A stretch of 22,575 nt of DNA from JAGQTE01 sp964648005 (GTDB lineage Bacteria; Actinomycetota; Acidimicrobiia; Acidimicrobiales; Acidimicrobilacustridaceae), in NCBI GenBank assembly GCA_964648005.1, contig CAZYKR010000035.1, positions 1-22,575 on the forward strand, in the 5' to 3' direction. Positions 5,671 through 12,354 of this stretch are shown here, piece by piece. The translations under genes were made by a program, and so were the position numbers. The notes beneath the pieces are model-generated. The model worked only from the letters and a program-made list of their open reading frames with translations. It was not told where the DNA came from and ran no database searches. How positions within the stretch are numbered: the stretch's first letter is position 1; every line of letters starts with the position of its first letter.

Positions 5671-6846
5671 TCAGGTGAGGGCGATGTCGAGCTGACCCGC
5701 GAGGGTGCGAATGAGGTGTTGGACGCCGATCTCGTTGCGACCGATGAGCATGTGGTCGTGTTGGCCGTGGCGGACGCCGTCGCCACAGCTGGGCAGCATG
5801 GTGAAGTCTTCGTCGCGCACCGCGGCGTGGACCTGTTCGTAGATGGCTTCGTACCCGGCGCGGCCTTCGTCGTCGGTCCAGGGGGAGGTGGCCATCCAGC
5901 CGTGGCGGACGGTGCAGCTGACCGGGTCGTGGTTGGGGAGGATGTCGATGATCTCGACGCCGACGGGGCTGTTGGCCAGGACCAGGTTCGGGTAGATCCA
6001 GTAGATGACCCCCATGTGGTTCCGGGGGTTCCAGTCGCCGTCGGGGTCGTCGGCGAGCGCGGCGATCCAGGTGAACGGGAACCCGAGCCGATGGTGGTGG
6101 CCGAACTCGTCATGGGTGGAGGTATTGGCGACGGTGTTCTGGCCGATGACGCTCTGGCCGTGGACGTAGGGGAAGTGGTAGCCCTCGGCGAAGGCTTCGA
6201 GGGCGTTCTTCCAGTTGACCTCGGAGCTGAACTCGCGCTCGGTCAGGTAGCCGTAGGTCTCGTAGTTCCAGAGGGCGAGCTCGTCGTCGAGCGGCCCGAG
6301 GTGGGCGGCGACGTCGATGGTGGCGCCGGCGGTGAGGATCGCCCAGACGAAGCCGTGGCGTTCCTGGGAGGGGAGCTCGACGAGACCGTGGTCGGCGGGG
6401 TCGATGCCGGTGAAGCCGTCCTGGCCGGGGATGCCCACGAGTTGGCCCGCAGAGTCGTAGGTCCAGGCGTGGTACGGGCAGCTGAACCGGCGGGCGTTGC
6501 CGCACCCTTCGGCCGGGCGGGCGCCGCGGTGGCGGCAGTAGTTGAGGAAGGCGCGGGCGACCCCGTCCGCGCCGCGGGTGAGGAGCACGGACCGGTCGAG
6601 CACCTCGCGGACCACGAAGTCGTGGGGTGCGGGGATCTGTGCGGTGGGCGCCAACGCGAGCGGGGTCACGTCGAGGATCTCGGTGCGTTCGCGAGCGAGG
6701 ACGTCGGGGTCGCGGTAGTAGCCGAGCGGCACGCGCAAGACGGAGTCGGCGCAATCGGTCGTGCCGGTCGTGACGAGATGCAGCGCCCGGCGGGTCAGGT
6801 CGTCGTCGAGGAGCCGGATGGTTCGCTCGGTCGGGGTGATGGTCAT
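5671..6846 (-). CDS. Rieske non-heme iron oxygenase, alpha (catalytic) subunit
   Basis: A 391-residue ring-hydroxylating-type oxygenase alpha subunit. The Rieske [2Fe-2S] site is Cys104-x-His106 and Cys123-x2-His126. The mononuclear iron site is His224 and His229 (EGYHFPYVH), with Asp347 (RDEDF) the probable third ligand. The residue three before the first histidine, which bridges Rieske and iron centres between subunits, is Glu221 rather than the usual aspartate, as in carnitine monooxygenase CntA. The start is the ATG at 6846, preceded by AGGGAGGG, and it overlaps the stop of the upstream gene by 4 nt (ATGA). It is the last gene of a three-gene operon. No ferredoxin, reductase or beta subunit lies in the window. 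A close paralogue begins at 21719. The substrate is unknown. Confidence 0.9.
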   Translation of the reverse strand: MTITPTERTIRLLDDDLTRRALHLVTTGTTDCADSVLRVPLGYYRDPDVLARERTEILDVTPLALAPTAQIPAPHDFVVREVLDRSVLLTRGADGVARAFLNYCRHRGARPAEGCGNARRFSCPYHAWTYDSAGQLVGIPGQDGFTGIDPADHGLVELPSQERHGFVWAILTAGATIDVAAHLGPLDDELALWNYETYGYLTEREFSSEVNWKNALEAFAEGYHFPYVHGQSVIGQNTVANTSTHDEFGHHHRLGFPFTWIAALADDPDGDWNPRNHMGVIYWIYPNLVLANSPVGVEIIDILPNHDPVSCTVRHGWMATSPWTDDEGRAGYEAIYEQVHAAVRDEDFTMLPSCGDGVRHGQHDHMLIGRNEIGVQHLIRTLAGQLDIALT

Positions 6847-7835
6847 GACCCTCCCTGGGGCTGAGGTGCGATCGGGGCGGTGTGGTACCAGTCGACGACG
6901 TCTCTGCCGCGGTCGTAGTCGGCCATCCACTCGTCCGCGAACGGTGGGGTCTCTTCGCCTCGGGGTGAGTGGCGCGGGTTCTGGGCGCGGGCGAGGCGGT
7001 ACAGCGCCTTGACCTGTTCGCGCCTGGGGATCGGGGCGAGCGGCGAGGGCCAGCGCACCCGGTTGCGGCGCCGCTCCCCCATGGCGAGGTTGCGGGCGAG
7101 CTTCGTTCGGAGCTCGGGCCAGCCGAGCGCCATCTCGCTGGCGGGAGCGAGGCGGTCCTCGAACGGGACGTGGGCGTCGATCCCGCGGCAGATCGCGGTG
7201 TGGCAGCCCAGCATGTGACCGAGCACGCTGGGCAGCATCCGCAGGCGGTACCACGGGTCGGGCACGACCGCGTTGTAGATGTCGTAGGCGGAGCTGCGGT
7301 GCTCGATCTCCTCGACGAGGTGCCACAGGAACAGCGGCGCCACACGCGGGTCCCCGTTGTCGAAGAGGACGTCACGATGGCGTAGCCACATGTTGAACGT
7401 CGGGGTGAACGTCGCTTCGATGCCCGCGGCGTAGGCGAGGTGGTACTCGAGGGGCCTGGTGTCGATCAGGTGGTCGAAGCGCCGCTCGAGATCCGCGGTG
7501 ACCTCGGCGAGGCCCGGGTACTGCGCGACGAGCGCGGCGGCGTGTCCCCGGTGCGCCTTTGCGTGGAGGGCCTCTTGGCGCAGGAACGCTTCGGCTTCGG
7601 CGGCGACGTCGGGGTCGTCGATGTGGGGCAGGGCAAGGCGAGTGGCGGTGACCATGTACCGCTCGAAGGGTGGTGCGACGAAGGTCAGCGTCAGCATCAC
7701 GAACCCGAACATGGGGTTGTCCCGGTTCCACTGCAACGGCGTCGATTCGTCGAACGCGAACGCAAGGCGCCGGATCTTCAGATCGGTGGACCCTCCGCCG
7801 GTGCGGTCGGCAACCGTCGTGTCGGCCGCGCTCAC
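6843..7835 (-). CDS. 'Metal-dependent hydrolase' family protein (COG3687/PF10118-like) with a diiron-oxygenase ligand set
   Basis: A 330-residue soluble helical protein. By sequence style (WNRDNPMFGF, APPFERYM, RQEALHAKAH, GIEATFTP, WHLVEEIEH, then DIYN) it matches the family catalogued as predicted metal-dependent hydrolases. The visible ligand pattern, however, is Glu58, Glu88-x2-His91, Glu140, His172-x3-Glu176-x2-His179. That is the ferritin-like E...ExxH...E...ExxH diiron motif plus the third histidine found in AurF-type N-oxygenases. An oxygenase or oxidase role is therefore at least as likely as hydrolysis; this is my inference. The start is the GTG at 7835, whose GTGA overlaps the stop of the membrane-protein gene; the 3' end overlaps the Rieske start by ATGA. 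Tight coupling suggests the three proteins act together. Confidence 0.75.
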   Translation of the reverse strand: MSAADTTVADRTGGGSTDLKIRRLAFAFDESTPLQWNRDNPMFGFVMLTLTFVAPPFERYMVTATRLALPHIDDPDVAAEAEAFLRQEALHAKAHRGHAAALVAQYPGLAEVTADLERRFDHLIDTRPLEYHLAYAAGIEATFTPTFNMWLRHRDVLFDNGDPRVAPLFLWHLVEEIEHRSSAYDIYNAVVPDPWYRLRMLPSVLGHMLGCHTAICRGIDAHVPFEDRLAPASEMALGWPELRTKLARNLAMGERRRNRVRWPSPLAPIPRREQVKALYRLARAQNPRHSPRGEETPPFADEWMADYDRGRDVVDWYHTAPIAPQPQGGS

Positions 7836-8977
7836 GTCGCCGCCGTCACGGGAGCTCGCTCGGCGATCTGGGAGGCGGCCCGGGGCCGACCCGCGTAGGC
7901 GCCGACGACGAGAGCGATCGACGCGGCCAGCGTGAAGAGCCCATAGGGAAGCGTGCCTATCGGGTCGCCACCTGGTGTCACGCCGTCGGTCGCGTCGAGG
8001 AAGTCGGGGAACGCCGCGATCCAACAGATCATCGCGACGACGAGGTAGATCGCGATCGAGATCAAGGCGAAGCGATCGCGTTCGATGCCGGACGGGAGCT
8101 CGACGTCGCCGCGGACTCGGGCCCGGTAGGCATCGACGAACGCCAACAGAGTCACGGCCGCGCAGAACACCACGATCAGCCAGGTGCCTATCAGTCGGGC
8201 CGTGTCGGTCGAGAAGCCGACGAGATCGAGCACGAACGACGGCACCGAGGTCAAGAACATGACCGGCCACGTCGCGAGCGACACCAGCGCGACGTTGGCG
8301 ACGGTCCGCCAACCGCTCTGGTTCGGCTTGGTGGCGATCAACCGGGTGGCCAGGGCCATGCCCAGGGGGATCCCGATGCAGAACGCCTGGATGTTCACGT
8401 ACGGCGTCGCGCCGAGCGTCGGTTGGCCGGTGGGGATGTCGTGGTTCCAGATCCACCACCGCAGCTGCGGACCGACGAATTCGATCACCTCGTAGAGGCT
8501 GTGGAACACGAACGCGACGCACACCGCCCCGACCCAGGCGCGCTGGCGTTCGAACACACCGGTGCGCTGGACCAGCACGTAGGACAGGTAGCCGAACACC
8601 GGGTACATGGCGATGATGTACAGGGGAAGTCGGTTGTAGAGGAACTGCACCGAGAACTGGTTGTGGACGAAGGTGAGGCCCATCTTCTCCTCGAGGCCCC
8701 ACCACTGCGGGAAGTAGGCGATCGGCTCGATCAGCAGCAGGGCCAGGATCCCCGCTCCCCACATCACCAGGTTCGACGCATCGGCGTGGGCTCGCCGCCA
8801 TCGCAGCGCGTGAAGCAGGCACGCCACCATGCCGGCGAGCAGGGTCATCTCGATGAGCGGCATCGTCCAGCTGTGGAGGCTGAAGGGATTGGTGAACGTC
8901 ACGAACGGGCTGGCATCGCACTGGATGCCGCCGGCCTCGCGGGCCAGTCGTGCGAACTCCGCGGTGCAGGTCTCCAT
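7832..8977 (-). CDS. Multi-pass membrane protein of unknown family
   Basis: A 381-residue protein with about nine hydrophobic helices (roughly residues 38-58, 69-88, 118-138, 147-168, 193-212, 222-248, 255-278, 297-319, 338-356). I do not recognise the family. Features that look conserved or functional are NPFSLHSWTMPLIE before and in helix 1, FVHNQFSVQF in a loop, and HSLYEVIEFVGPQLRWWIWN at helix 4. The last is rich in His, Glu and Trp, which in a membrane enzyme could form a substrate or metal site. There is no transporter signature. The ATG at 8977 is chosen because AAGGAGG lies 8 nt upstream; a start 33 nt further up has no such site. First gene of the operon with the diiron-like and Rieske proteins, and divergent from a TetR gene. 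It could be a membrane enzyme, an anchor or a transporter. Confidence 0.75.
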   Translation of the reverse strand: METCTAEFARLAREAGGIQCDASPFVTFTNPFSLHSWTMPLIEMTLLAGMVACLLHALRWRRAHADASNLVMWGAGILALLLIEPIAYFPQWWGLEEKMGLTFVHNQFSVQFLYNRLPLYIIAMYPVFGYLSYVLVQRTGVFERQRAWVGAVCVAFVFHSLYEVIEFVGPQLRWWIWNHDIPTGQPTLGATPYVNIQAFCIGIPLGMALATRLIATKPNQSGWRTVANVALVSLATWPVMFLTSVPSFVLDLVGFSTDTARLIGTWLIVVFCAAVTLLAFVDAYRARVRGDVELPSGIERDRFALISIAIYLVVAMICWIAAFPDFLDATDGVTPGGDPIGTLPYGLFTLAASIALVVGAYAGRPRAASQIAERAPVTAAT

Positions 8978-9063
8978 GCGTGGCGCCTCCTTCACCCCAG
9001 CCTCGAACAATCCCCGTTGAGTTCACACTCTCGCGTATCTGTCCAGTCATCGTCAATCAGATG

Positions 9064-9076
9064 TAGACTCCGGCCA
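9064..9076 (+). promoter_or_regulatory. Leaderless-type promoter of the TetR gene
   Basis: TAGACT at 9064-9069 ends 6 nt before the ATG at 9076, the geometry of a leaderless transcript. No ribosome-binding site is visible. The 98-nt divergent region (8978-9075) must also hold the promoter of the minus-strand operon. On that strand I see a TTGACG, but no matching -10 and no clear TetR palindrome. Confidence 0.45.
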
Positions 9077-9723
9077 TGCCCGAAGTCCGGCAGGGACCCC
9101 AGCCCGTCAACATGCGCCGGCACGGCTGGGCTGGTGATCTTCCCGCCGACGACGACGAGGCTGTCCGGAGGATCCTCGCCGCCACCCGCGCCTGCATCGA
9201 TGCCAAGGGTCCCGACACCGGCATCGCCGATGTCGCCCGCGAGCTCGGTGTCAGCCGCCAGACGGTGTACCGCTACTTCCGGACCACCGAGGACCTGCTC
9301 ACCGCGACCGCGATCGACGCGGCCGCCGCCTTCCTCGAACGACTCGATGGACATCTCGGCCGACGACTGCGAGAGCCCGCGGACGCGGTCGTCGAAGCGA
9401 TCGCCTACACGCTCGAACAGCTCCCGTCGGAGCCGTACCTGGGGCTCCTGCTCACGCCGGGGCGGGTCAGCATCTACAGCCAGGGTTTCACGTCGGACAC
9501 CGCGATCGCGCTCGGACGAGCCATGATCGACCGCTTCCCCGTCGCATGGACCGAGCACGGATTCGACAGCGACGGACTCGACGAGCTCGTCGAGCAGATG
9601 CTGCGCATGACCCAATCCTTCGTCGTCGATGCCGGGCATCCCGCCCGCCGCGGCGCGGAGCTGCGCGCCTACCTCCACACCTGGCTCGGCTCCGCCGTCA
9701 CCGCGCGCGCCACCCATCCCTGA
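9076..9723 (+). CDS. TetR/AcrR-family transcriptional regulator
   Basis: A 215-residue protein with a TetR N-terminal DNA-binding domain. The helix-turn-helix runs about residues 48-69 (TGIADVARELGVSRQTVYRYF), followed by the typical 'TTEDLLTA'. The remaining 140 residues form the helical ligand-binding and dimer domain, which is not informative about the ligand. It is transcribed divergently from the membrane protein / diiron / Rieske operon, so that operon is its likely target. The ATG at 9076 has a -10 box just upstream and no ribosome-binding site. The 12 residues before Met13 are not needed for the fold, so Met13 remains an alternative start. The PhyH gene follows after 68 nt and may be co-regulated. 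Confidence 0.85.
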   Translation: MPEVRQGPQPVNMRRHGWAGDLPADDDEAVRRILAATRACIDAKGPDTGIADVARELGVSRQTVYRYFRTTEDLLTATAIDAAAAFLERLDGHLGRRLREPADAVVEAIAYTLEQLPSEPYLGLLLTPGRVSIYSQGFTSDTAIALGRAMIDRFPVAWTEHGFDSDGLDELVEQMLRMTQSFVVDAGHPARRGAELRAYLHTWLGSAVTARATHP

Positions 9724-9747
9724 CGACGACCCGCCGATCGGAATCGA
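9717..9747 (+). repeat. 31-bp direct repeat, copy 1 (after the TetR gene)
   Basis: Matches 10743-10773 at 26 of 31 positions: TCCCTGACGAC, then ACCCGCC, then GGAATCGA are shared. It spans the TetR stop codon. The two copies bracket the PhyH gene at 9792-10736. Confidence 0.45.
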
Positions 9748-9791
9748 CTGCTTCCGGCCGATTCATCGAACCCCTCTGCTAGAAGAGCAGG

Positions 9792-10736
9792 GTGTCGACC
9801 CTGGACAACGCCACCATCGACCGCCTCGCGGAGACGTGGCGCACCGAGGGATGGGTGCTCGTCGAAGACTTGATCGACGTCGCCGTGATCGACGCGGCCG
9901 TCGAGGAGATGTGGAGCATCTTCGCCCCGCCAACGGTCTTCCGCGAGAGCGAGGCAGACACCAGAGTCGACGAGTTCTTCGCCCGCCGCGATCGCGACCT
10001 GGTCTTCGTCGAGCCCACCGGGTCAGACCCAGCCTTTCGTCCAGAGCAACTCCTCGGGACTCGTGAGTTCCCGTTCCCCGCCGCGCCCAGGCTCAACGCC
10101 CTCACCGTGCACCCCGACCTGCTCACCTTCGTCCGGGCCGGTCTCGGCGCCGACGACGTGCGGCTGTACCTCGCTCAGCTCTGGGCGAAGTACACCGGGG
10201 TCGTCGACTACGAGCAACCGCTGCACCGCGATCCCAACCATTCGTTGGTCCCGCCCCGCTCCACCGACGGGTGGTCGCAGATGGAGGGCTTCCTCTACCT
10301 CAACGACGTGCTCGACGATTCCGACGCTCCGACCCGCCTCGTGTCCAGGCGAATCGGCGGCAACGACCCCGCCCGGCTCGCCGAGCACGAAGTCGCCGCA
10401 ACCGGTCGACGAGGTTCGTTCCTCGCGTACCACCCAGACGTGTGGCACCGCGCGACCAATCTCACGAGACCCGGTGGGGCCCGCTTCGTGTTGGCCGCAT
10501 CCTTCAAACACGCCGCCGCAGATTGGATCGGCTTCACCCCGATCGCACGAAACGCACCGAACTTCTGGTTCCAGCAGCTGGTCGCCGACGCGACTCCCGT
10601 TCAACTCGCCGTGCTCGGCTTCCCCGGACCCGGTCATCCGTACTGGACTCGACCCATCGTGGACGAATTCGCGCGCATGTACCCCGGCCTCGACGTCGAA
10701 CCCTGGATCGCTGCGCTCGACCACACCGCGCCCTGA
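9792..10736 (+). CDS. PhyH-family Fe(II)/2-oxoglutarate dioxygenase
   Basis: A 314-residue protein, normal length for the PhyH family. The metal site is His145-x-Asp147 (PLHRDPNH) with distal His219 (DVWHRATN). Arg226 or Arg231 is the candidate 2-oxoglutarate anchor. The C-terminal 70 residues (GFTPIARNAPNFW onward) continue past the double-stranded beta-helix core. It is not closely related to the shorter PhyH protein at 4498. The start is a GTG at 9792 with AGAGCAGG just upstream. That region can also fold as CTGCT-agaag-AGCAG (9776-9790), a small hairpin that might limit translation. It lies downstream of the TetR gene and converges on a second TetR gene. Hydroxylation of an organic acid or lipid is plausible; the substrate is unknown. 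Confidence 0.85.
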   Translation: MSTLDNATIDRLAETWRTEGWVLVEDLIDVAVIDAAVEEMWSIFAPPTVFRESEADTRVDEFFARRDRDLVFVEPTGSDPAFRPEQLLGTREFPFPAAPRLNALTVHPDLLTFVRAGLGADDVRLYLAQLWAKYTGVVDYEQPLHRDPNHSLVPPRSTDGWSQMEGFLYLNDVLDDSDAPTRLVSRRIGGNDPARLAEHEVAATGRRGSFLAYHPDVWHRATNLTRPGGARFVLAASFKHAAADWIGFTPIARNAPNFWFQQLVADATPVQLAVLGFPGPGHPYWTRPIVDEFARMYPGLDVEPWIAALDHTAP

Positions 10737-10742
10737 TGCAGT

Positions 10743-10773
10743 TCCCTGACGACAACCCGCCACGTGGAATCGA
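10743..10773 (+). repeat. 31-bp direct repeat, copy 2 (after the PhyH gene)
   Basis: Second copy of the 9717-9747 repeat, starting 6 nt after the PhyH stop. The variable core is ACGT here and GATC in copy 1. In this copy an ATG overlapping the PhyH stop (TGATG at 10734-10738) opens a 17-codon frame through the repeat, ending in TAG at 10787-10789; I do not regard it as a proven gene. Confidence 0.45.
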
Positions 10774-10779
10774 TGGCGG
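10757..10779. terminator. Small hairpin between convergent genes
   Basis: CCGCCA (10757-10762) pairs with TGGCGG (10774-10779), 6 bp around an 11-nt loop, located between the convergent PhyH and TetR genes. It could act as a terminator for both strands, but the stem is short. Confidence 0.3.
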
Positions 10780-10785
10780 GGCTTC

Positions 10786-11436
10786 CTAGTCGAGGAGGCC
10801 TGCTCGTCGGCTGTGGGCGCGCATCGCGGTCCGCATGCGCCGGGGTGACGGTGCGCTCGGTCCGTCGGTCGCGGCGTCAGCACGAAGGCCGTCGAGCAGG
10901 ACGTGGATCAGTCGACGCGACGCAGCCCGAGCCGCCGGGTGCGCGCGGGTGACGAGGCCGGCGTTGGCCTGGAGGATCACGACGATGTCTTCGGGCGTGC
11001 AGTCCGCCCGGAGGACGCCGGCGGCTTTGGCTCGTTCGATGACCTCGACGAGACCTTCGAACGCGCGGTCGCGGAGCTCCTGGATCTCCGGTGCCATGGA
11101 GACGTCCATCGTGATGAGATCTGCGATGCCGCGATCGTGAACCTGGAGCTCGGCCGCGGCTTCGATGTACCCACGGAAGCCCTCCCAGGGGTCCGTCGCT
11201 GCAAGGGCGGCGTCGACGGCGCGGGCGTGGTCGGCCATCCGGTCGGCGAACACCGCGGCGATCAGGTCGATGCGCCGCGGGAAGCGCCGGTAGAGGGTGG
11301 CGTTGCCGATCCCGGCCCGCCGGGCGATCTCATCCAATGGCGCCTCGAGGCCGCTCTCGGCCATCACGGCGCGCGCCGCCTCGACCAGCGCGGCGCGGTT
11401 GCGGGCGGCGTCAGCGCGCAGCGAGCTCGAGGTCAT
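10786..11436 (-). CDS. TetR/AcrR-family transcriptional repressor
   Basis: A 216-residue TetR-family protein. The DNA-binding domain occupies residues 10-60, with the helix-turn-helix at about 34-53 (LDEIARRAGIGNATLYRRF). The C-terminal part has the layout common in actinobacterial repressors of oxidoreductase genes: 'DRGIADLITMDVSMAPEI', then 'CTPEDIVVILQANAGLV'. The last 25 residues are arginine/serine-rich and probably disordered. The start is the ATG at 11436. A -10-like TAGGTT (11446-11451 on the minus strand) and a perfect 22-bp palindrome (11457-11478) lie immediately upstream. This indicates autoregulation and control of the divergent operon starting at 11541. The ligand is unknown; an electrophile or quinone-like compound would suit the neighbours. 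Confidence 0.9.
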   Translation of the reverse strand: MTSSSLRADAARNRAALVEAARAVMAESGLEAPLDEIARRAGIGNATLYRRFPRRIDLIAAVFADRMADHARAVDAALAATDPWEGFRGYIEAAAELQVHDRGIADLITMDVSMAPEIQELRDRAFEGLVEVIERAKAAGVLRADCTPEDIVVILQANAGLVTRAHPAARAASRRLIHVLLDGLRADAATDGPSAPSPRRMRTAMRAHSRRAGLLD

Positions 11437-11445
11437 GCCCGTAGC

Positions 11446-11451
11446 AACCTA
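11446..11451 (-). promoter_or_regulatory. -10 box of the TetR gene
   Basis: On the minus strand TAGGTT lies 9 nt before the ATG. Its -35 region at a 17-nt spacing falls inside the adjacent palindrome, so a bound repressor would block RNA polymerase. Confidence 0.45.
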
Positions 11452-11456
11452 GCAAA

Positions 11457-11478
11457 AAGTGGGGAATATTCCCCACTT
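11457..11478. promoter_or_regulatory. Perfect 22-bp palindromic operator between TetR and its target operon
   Basis: The half-site AAGTGGGGAAT is followed without a spacer by its exact reverse complement. A 22-bp perfect palindrome in a 104-nt divergent intergenic region next to a TetR gene is a strong operator candidate. Its AT-rich centre (AATATT) stands out from the GC-rich surroundings. It overlaps the -35 region of the TetR promoter and lies 62 nt before the GTG of the target operon. Confidence 0.85.
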
Positions 11479-11540
11479 CACGGTGGGTTGCATGCCGTGA
11501 TGGATGGCTCGTCCGTTCCCAACCCGACCGAAGGATCCTC

Positions 11541-12314
11541 GTGACTGGCAAGATCTCCACCCTCGATGCCCTGCGTTTGTCGGTCCGGCGGCTGCACGGC
11601 ATCGTCGAACCACTCGATGACGACGCGATCACCCAGCCTGCGTACCCGATGGAGTGGACGATCGCCCAGGTGATGTCGCACCTCGGCTCGGCCGGCGTCA
11701 TCCTCCAGCGCCGCCTCGAAGACGGGCTCGCCGGCACGGCCACTCCCGATGAGTTCTCCCCCCAGATCTGGGACGAGTGGAACGCCAAGACCCCGCGGGC
11801 GCAGGTCGATGACGGTCTGGCCGTGGACGCCGCGTTCCTCGCGGCGTTCGACGCCCTCAGCTCCGAAGCACGCGAGGCGTTCACCTTCTCGATGGGCCCG
11901 ATCAACGTCGACTTCGACGGGTTCGTCGGGCTCCGGCTCAACGAGCACGCCTTCCACACCTGGGACATCGACGTCGCCCTCGACGACAAGGCGACGATCC
12001 CCGAGCCGATCGCGGCGCTCGTGGTCGACCGCCTCGAGCTCGTCGGCCGCTTCACCGCCCGACCCACCGCGGGGGAGCCGTCGACGATCACCGTTCGTAC
12101 GACCGACCCGGAGCGACGCTTCGAGATCGACCTCACCGCGGAGGGCGCCGTCCTCGCGCCGTCGGCGGCCACCACAGGCTCGGCGGACATCGAACTGCCC
12201 GCGGAGGCATTCGCCCGCCTGCTCTACGGCCGCCTCGACGCCGACCACACGCCGCCGTTCCGCGGCGATCCCGCCGCCGTCGAGCGGCTTCGTGCCACGT
12301 ACCCCGGCCCGTGA
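11541..12314 (+). CDS. Maleylpyruvate isomerase-family (mycothiol-dependent, DinB-type) protein
   Basis: A 257-residue protein with an N-terminal DinB-like four-helix metal-binding domain (MDMPI_N type) and a C-terminal alpha/beta domain (about 165-257). The metal ligands are His47 (VMSHLGSA), Glu135 and His139 (LNEHAFHTWDID). Their spacing matches His52/Glu144/His148 of the Corynebacterium glutamicum mycothiol-dependent maleylpyruvate isomerase. Family members use mycothiol as cofactor for isomerisation or thiol transfer; many paralogues are detoxifying thiol transferases rather than true maleylpyruvate isomerases. The start is the GTG at 11541 with AAGGAT upstream. It is the first gene of the TetR-controlled operon. 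No gentisate-pathway genes are nearby, so a mycothiol S-transferase role is more likely than gentisate degradation. Confidence 0.85.
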   Translation: MTGKISTLDALRLSVRRLHGIVEPLDDDAITQPAYPMEWTIAQVMSHLGSAGVILQRRLEDGLAGTATPDEFSPQIWDEWNAKTPRAQVDDGLAVDAAFLAAFDALSSEAREAFTFSMGPINVDFDGFVGLRLNEHAFHTWDIDVALDDKATIPEPIAALVVDRLELVGRFTARPTAGEPSTITVRTTDPERRFEIDLTAEGAVLAPSAATTGSADIELPAEAFARLLYGRLDADHTPPFRGDPAAVERLRATYPGP

Positions 12315-12354
12315 CAGCGAACCCCGCCTCTCCCCTCACCAAGGACCTTCTGCC

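Noticed and set aside
5475..5678. A 67-codon plus-strand frame in the gap before the Rieske gene
   Set aside because: No ribosome-binding site, charged low-complexity translation, overlaps the Rieske stop; no positive evidence of coding.
5716..6864. A 382-codon plus-strand frame opposite the Rieske gene
   Set aside because: Its Val/Gly/Asp-rich translation is the antisense shadow of the Rieske oxygenase, whose cofactor motifs are intact.
8978..9075. TetR operator in the divergent region before the membrane-protein operon
   Set aside because: Only 5-bp arms (ATCTG at 9037 and CAGAT at 9057 region) could be found; too weak to call.
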